From Accumulibacter sp. (lineage in GTDB: Bacteria; Pseudomonadota; Gammaproteobacteria; Burkholderiales; Rhodocyclaceae), in contig JACKLW010000006.1 of assembly GCA_024235715.1 (NCBI GenBank), positions 186,001 through 250,000 on the forward strand: a stretch of DNA of 64,000 bases, given 5' to 3'. Shown piece after piece: positions 1 through 9,588 of the stretch. The stretch's first letter is position 1. The number at the start of each line of letters is the position of its first letter. The translations under genes and the position numbers were made by a program. The notes below the pieces were generated by a model, which saw only the letters and a list, made by a program, of their open reading frames with translations, was not told the DNA's origin and did no database searches.

Positions 1-1151
<1,151 letters not shown>

Positions 1152-1616
1152 TCTGGGAACGGTAAAGGAAGCTGCGAAGTTAGGATGGGAACCCTTGTCA
1201 TATAGCGGCGGCAGCACATTGCCGCGGCGAAAAATGGAGAGCCAATGGTGAGCAATTCGGATCTGGGCGCCGCAAGAGGCAGGATGACAGGATCGGCGTT
1301 GCATGTGCCGCGCGGCATGGATACTACCTTCAAGACTCGGTCGACGCAATTCTGGTATCGCCGGGCGTCTGTTGCCGGCGAGCATGGCTGCCGTCAAACG
1401 GCGTCATCTGCGCCTGCTTCTTCCGCTGGCGCGCACGGCGACGGCCTTGTGCAGCGCCGGGCCACGAAGCAGGGAGTCGGTGTCGCCAGCCAGCGGGCAG
1501 GCCGGCTGTGGCGGCGATCATTACCGGCAGACGCGGGGGAAACGTCACAGCGCTTGTCAGAAGGGAAAAACAGGTGCTTTAATCGTTCTATCGTAACCCA
1601 CCTGAGGAGTCACGAC
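1152..1616. other. Intergenic spacer between divergent secA and the CBS gene
   Basis: This 465-base stretch separates the secA start (minus) from the CBS-domain gene (plus) and should hold both promoters. A frame open from 1245 runs into the CBS gene, but its translation is arginine-rich, low in hydrophobics and unlike any family I know, so I do not call it coding. I see no tRNA cloverleaf, long inverted repeat or convincing terminator. Confidence 0.5.
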
Positions 1617-2216
1617 ATGCCCGATAGTCACTTCAAGCCTCTGCCCTGGACCCGGCTCAAGAGAGGCGTCCCGTGTTACCTGCCGAAGGCTGCCGTGGGC
1701 GCTCGGGTTTCTGCCGATTCCCCGGCGCTGGCGGTGATGACCGATTTTCGTCGCTTTGCTCCGGTGACGATTGCGCGGGACGCCGCGCTGGACGAGGCCA
1801 GCCGGCTGATGACGCTGTGCGGCGTGCATTACCTGCTGGTCGGCGACGAGCAGCGGCAGCTGCTGGGAATCGTCACCGAGGCCAGCACCAAGGGGCACCG
1901 GCCACTTGCGGTAGCGCACGCGATGGGAATTCGCCCGCGCGAGCTGGTGGTCGGCAATGTGATGATCAACAAGCACGATGACGCGGAGGTGGTGCACCTC
2001 AAGGACGTTGACGGGGCGAAGGTTGGCAACGTCGTGGCCACGCTCAAGGCGCTGGGGACCCCCAGCTGTCTGGTCGTCGAGCACGATGAAGCTGACCACC
2101 ACATCCTTTGCGGCGCCTTCTTCCTGCCTCAGATCGAGCGCCAGCTGGGCGGCGAGCCGACAACCGAAGAAATCGCGCACACCTTCTCGCAAGTGGTCAG
2201 CTCGCTGGGGCGCTGA
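1617..2216 (+). CDS. CBS-domain protein
   Basis: This 199-residue soluble protein contains a CBS-type segment (VMTDFRRFAPVTIARDAALDEASRLM, then HYLLVGDEQRQLLGIVTEAS). A second, more degenerate half contains VGNVMINKHDD and SCLVVEHDEADHHILCGAFF. CBS pairs usually bind adenosine nucleotides and regulate partner domains. None is attached here, so it is a free-standing CBS protein of unknown target. The start at 1617 is chosen because the site TGAGGAG at 1603-1609 sits about eight bases upstream. The same frame is open back to 1245, but that extension looks non-coding. It stands alone between divergent secA and the convergent GntR gene. Confidence 0.75.
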   Translation: MPDSHFKPLPWTRLKRGVPCYLPKAAVGARVSADSPALAVMTDFRRFAPVTIARDAALDEASRLMTLCGVHYLLVGDEQRQLLGIVTEASTKGHRPLAVAHAMGIRPRELVVGNVMINKHDDAEVVHLKDVDGAKVGNVVATLKALGTPSCLVVEHDEADHHILCGAFFLPQIERQLGGEPTTEEIAHTFSQVVSSLGR

Positions 2217-2282
2217 GCACCGGTCCGCAGCTCGCGGCGCCGCTGCTCAGCGAGGCCTTGTCGGTCTCCGCATCAGCGGGGT

Positions 2283-3050
2283 TCAGAGCTGCGTCAGGCC
2301 ATGGCTGGCGAGCAACTCGACCAGCATGCGCCCGCTCTTTTCGCGATGGGCGTAGTGGATTTCCCGGGCACGCGTGGCGTCGTGGGCTTCGAGGGCGTCC
2401 ACCACTGCTTCGTGATCGCGGTTGGAGGTCTGGGGCCTGGGCCGCAGGCGCAGGGTCTGCATGCGCACCCGGTGCGACTGGCCGACATAGGTCTGCACCA
2501 GCTCGCTCAGCCGCCGGTTTCCGGCTGCCGCGACCAACAAGGTGTGGAATCGCTCGTCAGCCGCCGCCCAGGCCAGCAGGTCGTCGTTTTCGAGCGCCGA
2601 GTCCATGTCACGGATTGCCGCGCGCAACTGGCTGATCGCTTCGCCCTGGTCGGCGCGGGCGGCAGCCAGGGCGGCAGCGGTTGATTCAAGCGCCGTGAGT
2701 ACTTCGTAGATTTCGCGCATGTCGACCATGGACACCGGTCTTACCCGCATGCCGTGCCGCGGGCGAACTTCGACCAGGCCTTCGCTGGCCAGACGCAGCA
2801 TCGCTTCACGGGTCGGCGTGCGGCTCATGTGCAACAGGGCCGCCAGTTCGGCTTCGGTGTATTGCTCGCCTGAAGGCATGCGGTTGTCCAGGATGCGCGT
2901 CCGCAATTCCCGGTAAGCCTGGTCGGCGAAGGGTTCGCGCACGCGGCGGCTGCCAGCCCGTGCCGCGGCTGTTGTCACCTTGGCGGCGGCAGGCGGCGGT
3001 CTGGCCGCGCTGCGCGGCGGACTGGCGCTACGGGTAGTGGATGATTTCAT
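2283..3050 (-). CDS. GntR-family (FadR/FCD) transcriptional regulator
   Basis: This 255-residue one-component repressor has an alanine/proline-rich N-terminal tail and a winged-helix GntR domain (residues about 45-110, with AELAALLHMSRTPTREAMLRL and GLVEVRPRHGMRV). A C-terminal all-helical FCD effector domain follows, containing the metal/ligand histidines of the type DERFH and DHEAVVDAL. FCD regulators commonly sense organic or sugar acids. It is the last gene of the minus-strand sugar-acid cluster and probably controls it through the palindrome at 7977-7992. Start: ATG at 3050 is preferred over an in-frame TTG at 3068; neither has a strong ribosome site. Confidence 0.85.
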   Translation of the reverse strand: MKSSTTRSASPPRSAARPPPAAAKVTTAAARAGSRRVREPFADQAYRELRTRILDNRMPSGEQYTEAELAALLHMSRTPTREAMLRLASEGLVEVRPRHGMRVRPVSMVDMREIYEVLTALESTAAALAAARADQGEAISQLRAAIRDMDSALENDDLLAWAAADERFHTLLVAAAGNRRLSELVQTYVGQSHRVRMQTLRLRPRPQTSNRDHEAVVDALEAHDATRAREIHYAHREKSGRMLVELLASHGLTQL

Positions 3051-3087
3051 TGGCGTCGACCTGCCCAATTGTATTCGCTGCGGCGTG

Positions 3088-3378
3088 TCAATCGTCGATC
3101 AGTTGGTACGAGTGGACGGTCTTTGCGGCCACCATGCCTTGCGCCGCGGCGTCGAAAGCCCGGAAATGCTGCGTCGCCAGGTGCGCTTCGAAGGCCGCGC
3201 GGTCGTCGTACAACTCGTAGAGGAAGACATGTTGCCGCTGCTGCGGGTCCTGGCACACGTCGAAGCGCCGGCAGCCTGCTTCGCGCTCGCGCGAAACGCG
3301 CGCGTTGTCGAGCAGCAGGGGCATGAATGCCATCAGATGCTGCTGGTGAACCATGAAATCGACAGCAATGACGTACAT
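3088..3378 (-). CDS. Antibiotic biosynthesis monooxygenase (ABM) domain protein
   Basis: This 96-residue protein is a single ABM/YgiN-type dimeric alpha-beta domain (MYVIAVDFMVHQQHLMAF, then REREAGCRRFDVCQDPQQRQHVFLYELYDD, then FEAHLATQHF). Such small proteins act on quinones or are found as accessory enzymes in catabolic operons, and the substrate cannot be told from sequence. GAGGA lies a few bases before the ATG at 3378. It sits 10 bases after the aldolase gene and 37 bases before the GntR gene, so it is part of the same operon. Confidence 0.85.
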   Translation of the reverse strand: MYVIAVDFMVHQQHLMAFMPLLLDNARVSREREAGCRRFDVCQDPQQRQHVFLYELYDDRAAFEAHLATQHFRAFDAAAQGMVAAKTVHSYQLIDD

Positions 3379-3388
3379 CGCGTGGTCC

Positions 3389-4024
3389 TCATGAAGGGTG
3401 GCGCCGACGCAGCTCGGCGACCTGTTCGGATGAGAGCAGGCGCAGCGGCTGGCCGCGCAGCAGCAGGTACAGCCGTGCGGTCGCTTCGAGTTCCTCGATG
3501 GCGTCGGTGGCCGCGGAAAGCGAACTGCCGGCAACCACCGGGCCGTGATTGGCGAGCAACAGCGCATGGTGCTTGCCGGCCAGTCCGCGAACGGCGTCGG
3601 CCAGCGCCGTGTCCCCGGGCGGGAAATAGGGTACCAGCGGCAGGCGGCCAATGCGCATCACGTAGTAGGCGGTGAGCGGCGGCAACAAATCCTGCGGATC
3701 GAGTTCGGCAAGCACCGACACGGCCACCGAATGCGTCGAATGCAGGTGCACCACCGCGCCGCTGCCCGGCCGTTGCCGATACATGGCCAGATGCAGGAAG
3801 GACTCCTTGGTCGGTCTGTCGCCGGCCAGGTGCCGGCCGTCGCTGTCGAGCCGCGCCAGGCGTGCCGGATCGAGTGCGCCAAGGGAGACGCCGGTCGGGC
3901 TCAGCAGATAGCCATCGTCAAGGCGGAGGCTCAGATTGGCGGTCGAGCCGTGCGTCAGTCCGCGCTCGTACAGCGAGAGCGCGGTGCGGCACAGGACGTC
4001 GCGCGCTGCCGATTCGGCGCTCAT
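3389..4024 (-). CDS. otnC: Class II aldolase/adducin family protein, OtnC-like
   Basis: This 211-residue protein resembles L-fuculose-phosphate aldolase relatives. It has the substrate/metal signature HGSTANLSLRL near residue 25, the metal histidines VVHLHSTHS, and a third histidine in LLANHGPVVAG. OtnC enzymes decarboxylate 3-keto-tetronate 4-phosphate to dihydroxyacetone phosphate, downstream of the OtnK kinase. Its ATG at 4022-4024 overlaps the kinase stop codon (ATGA), the usual arrangement for translationally coupled otnK-otnC. The frame is also open upstream in register with the oxidoreductase at 5779, so a naive caller would fuse the two. The aldolase itself looks complete. Confidence 0.85.
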   Translation of the reverse strand: MSAESAARDVLCRTALSLYERGLTHGSTANLSLRLDDGYLLSPTGVSLGALDPARLARLDSDGRHLAGDRPTKESFLHLAMYRQRPGSGAVVHLHSTHSVAVSVLAELDPQDLLPPLTAYYVMRIGRLPLVPYFPPGDTALADAVRGLAGKHHALLLANHGPVVAGSSLSAATDAIEELEATARLYLLLRGQPLRLLSSEQVAELRRRHPS

Positions 4025-5104
4025 TGCACCATCGCCAGCGCACGGCTGAAGAAGTCGGGCGCGCCGAAGTTGCCCGACTTGAGCGCCAGCAACAGCGGTT
4101 GAGGACCGAGTACGCGTGTCCAGGGAACGCCGGGGTCGATCTGCGGGCCGATGGCCAGTGCCTGCACGCCGAGCGCGGCGACCACCGCGCCCGAGGTTTC
4201 GCCGCCGGCGATCACCAGCCGCCGCACCTGCCGGGCGAGCAGCGCTCTTGCCAGTTCGGCGAAGGTGTCCTCCACCAGTGCGGCTGCCTGCGCCTGTCCA
4301 AGCCGCGACTGGACCGCGGCGATGGTCGCCGGGTCGGCGCTGGAGTAGAAGAGCACAGTCTCGCCGCGGCCCAGTGCGCTGGCGGCCTTGTGCAGTGCTG
4401 AGGCAGCGATCGCGGCGGCGCTGTCGGCGGCCAGCGGGTCGATCAGCACGCTCGGGTGGCAGCTTGCCATCGCCGCCACCTGCGTCCGGGTGGCTTGCGA
4501 GCAGCTGCCGGCAAGGACGGCAGCCGTGCCACCGACGCGCCCCAGCGAATCGCTCTCTGGCCGATCGGCGAGCAGGCCGGCGGCGCGGAAGTTCTGCGGC
4601 AGGCCAAGCGCCAGCCCCGCACCGCCGGTCAGAAGACGCAGGTTTCGACACGCCGCGCCGAGCGTGAACAAATCGTCGTCGCGCAGCGCATCGGCGACGG
4701 CATGGCGCACGCCCTGCGCCGGCAGCGCTGCCAGCGCCTCCTCCGTCGCCGTTACACCAGCGCTGACGACTGCCCACGGCAGCAGTCCGACGGGGTGCCG
4801 GCTTTGCCGGCCGAGTACGCGTACCAGGCTGGCGTCGGTCATGGGCGTCAGCGGATGATTGCGCATCGGTGAATCCGAAAGCAGGGTCTCGCCGACAAAC
4901 AGGTGTCCCTGAAAGACCGTTCGCCCGTTCGCCGGGTAGGCCGGACAGACCACCGCGATCTTCTCGCCGAGGGCATCGAGCAGGGCGTCGGCCACCTGGC
5001 CGATGTTTCCGGCATCGGTCGAGTCGAAGGTCGAGCAGACCTTGAAGAAGAACTGTCGTACGCCGCGTGCCTGCAGCCATTCGAGCGCTGCCAGTGACTG
5101 TGGA
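4021..5104 (-). pseudogene. otnK: OtnK (four-carbon acid-sugar kinase) fragment lacking its N-terminus
   Basis: OtnK phosphorylates 3-keto-tetronates with ATP. From about 5104 down, this frame reads continuous OtnK sequence: QSLAALEWLQARGVRQFFFK, CSTFDSTDAGNIGQV, CPAYPANGRTVFQGHLFV, RNHPLTPMTD, and the C-terminal nucleotide-binding IAGGETSGAV. About 360 residues remain of the family's ~420. Roughly the first 60, including the ADDFTGATD-type motif, are missing, and no start codon or ribosome site of the right kind precedes the homology. The sequence immediately upstream is oxidoreductase in a different frame. The first in-frame ATG (4995) would give only 324 residues. Either the locus carries a real deletion or the assembly collapsed here. 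Confidence 0.8.
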
Positions 5105-5779
5105 GTCGTACTCGAACACGATGTAGGCCGCGTCCTCGCCGGCGATCACCGGATTGATCCGGCGCAGCCGCGCATAGACCGCGGCGACCTCGCCGATCAG
5201 GAAGCGAAAGGTGTCGATCCAGTGAATGGCCGTTTCATAGACGAGCAGGCGCGGCATCTGCTGGAAATACGGCTGCCGGTCGAGATAGGCCTGCGCACCC
5301 TGACCGTCACCCGGACGCAGGCGGAAAGCGGCGCTGTGCAGAACGCCCAGCCGGCCGGCGTCGATCAGCCGCCTGGCCTCGCGATACCACGGCTGCCAGC
5401 GGAAGTTCTCGTGCACGACCAGCGGGATGCCCGCCTGCTCGGCTATCTCGACCAGCTGCACGGCTTCGCCGAAGCTGCGCCCGAAAGGTTTCTGGCAGAT
5501 CACCGCGATCCCGCGCTGCGCGGCGGCGGCGATGTACTGGCGGTAGGTGGCCGGCGTGGTGATGATATCCAGCAGGTCGGGGCGTTCTCTGTCGAGCATT
5601 TCCTCGACCTGGCCGTAGACCCTTGGCACGCCGTAGCGAGCGGCCAGCGCCTGCCCCTTGGCAAGGTCGCGATTGGTCAGTGCGCTGATGTCGACGGCGT
5701 CGATGTTGCGCCAGCCCTGATACTGGAACTGGCTGAAGTAACCGGCGCCGACGGCGACTACCCTGAGTTTCCTGTCCAT
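5105..5779 (-). pseudogene. Gfo/Idh/MocA oxidoreductase, truncated N-terminal part
   Basis: These NAD(P)-dependent dehydrogenases act on sugars and sugar acids. The start ATG at 5777-5779 is followed by a normal Rossmann fold (VVAVGAGYFSQFQYQGW, then TTPATYRQYIAAA) and the catalytic-motif region CQKPFGRS. The second domain begins normally (ENFRWQPWYREARRL, AIHWIDTFRFL, AGEDAAYIVFEYD) and stops matching after about residue 225. Roughly the last 110-120 residues of a typical ~340-residue protein are missing. Beyond 5105 the same frame stays open for hundreds of codons only because it runs out of register through otnK. The product is probably non-functional. It lies six bases after the upstream dehydrogenase gene. 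Confidence 0.8.
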
Positions 5780-5784
5780 GCGCT

Positions 5785-6903
5785 TCAGGCCGGCGCCGAG
5801 CGCCGCTCGAGAGCGTCGCCAATGGCCCCGGCGATGCGCTGCGTGCCGTCACTGCCACCCGTCTCGACGGAACGCAGGCGGCCGCTGGCGAAGGCGGCAT
5901 CGACCGCCCGGACCAGGCGAGCCCCGGTGGCCGTCACTTCCGGCAGGGCGTGTTTTTCGCCCAGCCATTCGAGCATCATCGCCGCCGACAGGATCATCGC
6001 TGTCGGATTGGCCTTGCCCTGCCCGGCGATATCCGGGGCGCTGCCATGGCTGGGTTGAAACAGCCCGTAGCGGTCGCCGATGTCGCCGGAGGGAGACATT
6101 CCGAGGCCGCCGATCAGGCCGGCGGCAAGATCGGAAAGGATGTCACCGAACTGGTTTTCGGTGGGCAGCATGTCGTAGTCCCAGGGGTGTTTGAGCAGGT
6201 TCAGGGCCATTGCATCGACGTAGCAGTGGTCGGCCGTGATGTCCGCATTGAGGGCGGCACGCTGCCAGTAGATCTTGTGGAAGAAAGCCATGCTGTTCAG
6301 AACGTTGGCCTTGTCCACACAGGTCACGCGGCCCTTGGCCGGATTGCTGGCGTGGCGCTGACGCGCCAGGCGGAAGGCGAAATCGAACAGTCGCTCGGAG
6401 GCCTTGCGCGAGATGCGCCCGAGATCGAAGGCCTCTTCGTCGTTCGCCGGTGGTTGTTTTTCAGGGTACAGGCGGCCGTAGAAGAGGCCCTCCGACTGTT
6501 CGCGAATCAAGACGAAATCGATGCCTGCCGCACGCGGGTCGGCCAGCGTCGAGGGCACGCCCGGGATGGCACGTATCGGGCGGACACCCGCATAGAGGTC
6601 GAAATCCTTGCGCAGGCCGAGCTGAGGATTGACTTCGGTGCCATCCGGGTAGCGAATGTGCGGCAATCCCATGGCGCCAAAGAGAATCGCATCGGCGTTT
6701 TCGCACTGGCGAAGCGTGTCGTCGGGCAGCGCGACGCCCTTGTCGGCGTAGTGCTGGGCGCCGCCCGGACAGGCGACATAGTCCAGAGCGAGGGGCGACT
6801 GATTGCCCAGCAGGCGATGCAGCACTTCAATGCAGGCGGCCATGATCTCCTTGCCGATACCGTCGCCGGGCAGGACGGCTACCTTGAAAATATGCTTGCT
6901 CAC
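5785..6903 (-). CDS. Isocitrate/isopropylmalate dehydrogenase-family enzyme (tartrate/malate dehydrogenase-like)
   Basis: This 372-residue NAD-dependent beta-decarboxylating dehydrogenase has the family N-terminus ([13 protein letters not shown]), the substrate loop ([15 protein letters not shown]), the tyrosine region EQSEGLFYG and the metal aspartates ([20 protein letters not shown]). The NAD-binding [15 protein letters not shown] is also present. It groups by eye with the tartrate/D-malate branch rather than LeuB. In this operon it probably oxidises a hydroxy-acid intermediate. Start: GTG at 6901-6903, because the matching N-terminus begins there and GAGGA lies about eight bases upstream. 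Confidence 0.85.
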   Translation of the reverse strand: MSKHIFKVAVLPGDGIGKEIMAACIEVLHRLLGNQSPLALDYVACPGGAQHYADKGVALPDDTLRQCENADAILFGAMGLPHIRYPDGTEVNPQLGLRKDFDLYAGVRPIRAIPGVPSTLADPRAAGIDFVLIREQSEGLFYGRLYPEKQPPANDEEAFDLGRISRKASERLFDFAFRLARQRHASNPAKGRVTCVDKANVLNSMAFFHKIYWQRAALNADITADHCYVDAMALNLLKHPWDYDMLPTENQFGDILSDLAAGLIGGLGMSPSGDIGDRYGLFQPSHGSAPDIAGQGKANPTAMILSAAMMLEWLGEKHALPEVTATGARLVRAVDAAFASGRLRSVETGGSDGTQRIAGAIGDALERRSAPA

Positions 6904-6965
6904 GTTGTTGTTCCTCGGTGGGAGTTCCAGGGCGAAGCTTGTCGCACGCGCTGCGTAAAGGCAGC

Positions 6966-7946
6966 TCAGAAGTGCCAGTGGTACGGCGGATGCCCGGCCA
7001 CTGGCGAGTCGAAGCAGGCAACGCGATCGTCGAGCAGGCAACCGAGGAAGGCGGTACGCAGGCCGGGACCGCCGAAGGCCAGGCTGGAGATGTTCTTCAG
7101 CAGGCGCCCGCGCGCCTTGTCGAGATGCGGGCGGCCCATTTCGCCGGCCAGGAAGGCCTGCTCCACCCAGTCCACGTGCAGCGGATCGCAATCTTCGAGA
7201 ATCAGCTCCTGACGGCCGTCGGGGAGGACGCGGATGACCCGGTTGGAGACGATCGAGGTGATCCAGATGGCGCCTTCGACATCGAAACTGAGGCCGTCCG
7301 GGTAAGTGCCGTGACCAAAAGTGGTGACCGTTTCACGGTCCGACAGTCCGCCGTCAGGGGCGATGCGAAAGCGCGTCAGGCGGCGGGCGAAGGTCTCATT
7401 GACATACAGCCACTGCCCGTCGGGACTTGGCACCGCCTCGTTGGTGTAGCACAGGCCGTCGGCAACGATGCGCGCACCGTGCTGGTCGACGACGGCAATG
7501 TAACCGTCGGCAATATCGCTGCGATAGGCCAGCGCACGTGGTTGCTGCCGTGTGCTGACGGTGACCCAGGTGCGCTTGCCGTCCTCGACGACGAAATTCG
7601 ACGGCGGCAGGGGCACGCCGTCGATGGCCTCGAGAAAGGGCGCCACAGTGCCGTCGCGCTGCAGGTGAAAGATGCCGCCCTGGCTGTCACCCAGGTCGGC
7701 CAGCAGGAAGCTGCCGTCCGCACGCAGGGCGATGCCGTTGGGTTTGAGTTGGCGGCCGTCCGGCAGCCTGGCAAGAAACAGCTTCTGGCTGCCGTCGCGG
7801 AACGTCTGGGCGACGCCACCACGCCAGTCGGCGGTGTACAAGGCACCTCTGGCTGTCGCCAGGACGCATTCGGGACGTTGCAGGTCGCTGCCGGCGAACT
7901 CCAGGGCGGCGAGCGATATGCGCGGGGCAATGGATTCTGTTGGCAC
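6966..7946 (-). CDS. SMP-30/gluconolactonase/LRE family lactonase
   Basis: This 326-residue cytoplasmic six-bladed beta-propeller is expected to hydrolyse a sugar lactone to its acid, the entry step of this operon. Family features are the first metal glutamate (RPECVLATARGALYTADW), the asparagine motif LKPNGIALRADG, the YTNEAVPSPDGQWLYVNET blade and the aspartate in TYPDGLSFDVEGAIWITS. No signal peptide is visible. The start is GTG at 7944-7946, with AGGAGG/AGGAG nine to twelve bases upstream. It is the first gene after the promoter at 7979-8007. Confidence 0.85.
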   Translation of the reverse strand: MPTESIAPRISLAALEFAGSDLQRPECVLATARGALYTADWRGGVAQTFRDGSQKLFLARLPDGRQLKPNGIALRADGSFLLADLGDSQGGIFHLQRDGTVAPFLEAIDGVPLPPSNFVVEDGKRTWVTVSTRQQPRALAYRSDIADGYIAVVDQHGARIVADGLCYTNEAVPSPDGQWLYVNETFARRLTRFRIAPDGGLSDRETVTTFGHGTYPDGLSFDVEGAIWITSIVSNRVIRVLPDGRQELILEDCDPLHVDWVEQAFLAGEMGRPHLDKARGRLLKNISSLAFGGPGLRTAFLGCLLDDRVACFDSPVAGHPPYHWHF

Positions 7947-7976
7947 TGCGACCGCTCCTCCTGTTGTTTGTCGGCA

Positions 7977-7992
7977 ATAACGTATGCGTTAT
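7977..7992. promoter_or_regulatory. Palindromic operator, probably for the operon's GntR regulator
   Basis: The sequence ATAACG-TATG-CGTTAT is a perfect 6-base inverted repeat around a 4-base centre. It covers the predicted -10 of the sugar-acid operon, so a bound repressor would block transcription. FCD-type GntR proteins typically bind palindromes of this size, and the only regulator in the operon is of that type (2283-3050). The binding assignment is inference. Confidence 0.55.
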
Positions 7993-8007
7993 GTTCGGCA
8001 TTGTCAA
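7979..8007 (-). promoter_or_regulatory. Sigma70-type promoter of the sugar-acid operon
   Basis: Read on the minus strand, TTGACA (8002-8007, a perfect -35) is followed by a 17-base spacer and TACGTT (7979-7984) as -10. That predicts transcription starting near 7972, about 25 bases before the SMP-30 start codon. No competing promoter of similar quality is visible on this strand before the operon. Confidence 0.65.
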
Positions 8008-8214
8008 CGGGCGGTTTGCCGAGGCGCTGCCGCAAGCCGTGTTGCCGCGCTCAAGGCAGGCACGGCGGTGACGATCGTGGCTGGCCGGGCCGCCGTGCAC
8101 TGGCGGCGTCTTCTCGCACGTGGCCGGGAGGGCGCCGTTTTTGCCGGCGATGGCTCTTCGCGTCTGGTGATGGCGATAAAATATGACGCCTCCCTTCTGA
8201 AAGCGACCCAGCGC

Positions 8215-9405
8215 ATGAGTACCGGTAAAGCAGCCTCGAAAATTTCCTTTGACGACCCGGGGCGGCACGCGATGACCCAGCGCTGCACGTGGATCAGCGT
8301 GGCGGTCAACGTGCTGCTGACGGCCGCGCAGGTTGTCGCCGGCATGGTCGCCAACTCGCAGGCGCTGATCGCCGATGGCATGCATTCGCTGTCCGATCTC
8401 GTCTGTGACTTTCTGGTGCTCTTTGCCGCCCATCACAGCAAGGACCCGGCCGACGAGAGGCATCCTTACGGTCACGCGCGCATCGAGACGGCGGCATCGT
8501 TTGCCCTGGGCGCAATCCTGGCCGCTACCGGTGGGGCCATCATCTGGAGCGCGGCCATGAAGCTGCAGGATCCCGGCAGCCTGCCGCCGGTGGCGCCGCT
8601 CGCGCTGTGGACGGCGCTTCTCGCGCTGGTCGCCAAGGAAGGACTGTTTCGCTACATGCTGCACGTCGGTGAAAGCCTGCGCTCGCCGATGCTGATCGCC
8701 AACGCCTGGCATGCGCGCTCGGATGCCGCCTCGTCACTGGTGGTCGCCGTGGGGATCGGCGGTAACCTGATGGGCTTCGTCTTTGCCGATTCGCTGGCCG
8801 CGGTGATCGTCGGCTTCATGATCGTGCGCATGGGGGTGGTCTTTTCCTGGGAGGCGCTGCAGGAACTGATCGATACCGGCTTGTCGGTCGAGGAGGTGGA
8901 CAGCATTCGCCAGGTGATCATCGACACGCAGGGCGTGGGCAGCCTGCACGAACTGCGCACTCGGCGCATGGCCCATCGCTCGCTGGTCGATGCGCATGTC
9001 TGCGTCGATCCGAGGATCAGCGTCTCGGAGGGGCATCGCATTGCCGAGGCGACCCGCAAGCGCGTGCTCGACAGTCACCCGACGGTTTCCGACGTGCTCG
9101 TCCATGTCGACGTCGAAGACGACGAGGATCATGACAGCACGAGCCAGAACATGCCCGACCGCGGCGAACTGATGAATTTCCTGGCACCGGTGCTGGCGGC
9201 GCTGCCGAAACCGCAGCGAGTGGTCCTGCACTACCTCAGAGGCCGCGTCGAAGCCGAAGTCTATCTGCCCTGCGATGTGCTCGCCGACCCGGCGCTGGTG
9301 CGCGCCGCGGAACGCCAGTTCGTCGAGCGCCTGCGCGAGCGGCCCGTGCTCAGCGTCCTGTCGATAAACTACCGCCAGCGAATCTTTCCCGTTCGCCACG
9401 ACTGA
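8215..9405 (+). CDS. Cation diffusion facilitator (CDF) metal exporter with extended C-terminus
   Basis: This 396-residue inner-membrane protein exports divalent cations (Zn, Fe, Mn type) by proton antiport. Both intramembrane metal-site signatures are present: H57-S-L-S-D61 in the second helix and H166-A-R-S-D170 in the fifth. The cytoplasmic domain follows (HRSLVDAHVCVDPRISVSEGH, VLVHVDVEDDEDHD). About 75 further residues (from NMPDRGELMNFL on) go beyond the usual ~300-residue family end and look like a second, degenerate alpha-beta cytoplasmic domain. The start is uncertain: ATG 8215 is preferred, and an in-frame ATG at 8170 is possible. It is transcribed divergently from the sugar-acid operon but shows no functional link to it. 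Confidence 0.88.
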   Translation: MSTGKAASKISFDDPGRHAMTQRCTWISVAVNVLLTAAQVVAGMVANSQALIADGMHSLSDLVCDFLVLFAAHHSKDPADERHPYGHARIETAASFALGAILAATGGAIIWSAAMKLQDPGSLPPVAPLALWTALLALVAKEGLFRYMLHVGESLRSPMLIANAWHARSDAASSLVVAVGIGGNLMGFVFADSLAAVIVGFMIVRMGVVFSWEALQELIDTGLSVEEVDSIRQVIIDTQGVGSLHELRTRRMAHRSLVDAHVCVDPRISVSEGHRIAEATRKRVLDSHPTVSDVLVHVDVEDDEDHDSTSQNMPDRGELMNFLAPVLAALPKPQRVVLHYLRGRVEAEVYLPCDVLADPALVRAAERQFVERLRERPVLSVLSINYRQRIFPVRHD

Positions 9406-9588
9406 GCCCGATCTGGAAATCGCTGGTCGGCGAGTTGCAGGCGGGTCGTCGCGCCGGCTTCCCTTCGGTCCCGGGTTCGGCGACGAGGAATACGGCTGAG
9501 CCTGGCTGCGCCTGGCCGACGACGGGCCGCAGCGGGGCCGGCGGTGCATGTTACAATCCCTTTTTTTTCAAGGCTTGAGAGGCGTACG

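Noticed and set aside
1245-1616. N-terminal extension of the CBS-domain protein
   Set aside because: No coding character, and an excellent ribosome site at 1603-1609 defines the start at 1617.
3389-5779. A single 796-residue protein combining an oxidoreductase and an aldolase
   Set aside because: Only the first ~225 and last ~211 residues have homology. The ~360 residues between are an out-of-frame reading of otnK, which is recognisable in a different frame.
9406-9588. Possible tRNA because of a GGTTCG-like T-arm sequence
   Set aside because: No matching acceptor, D or anticodon stems can be drawn around it.
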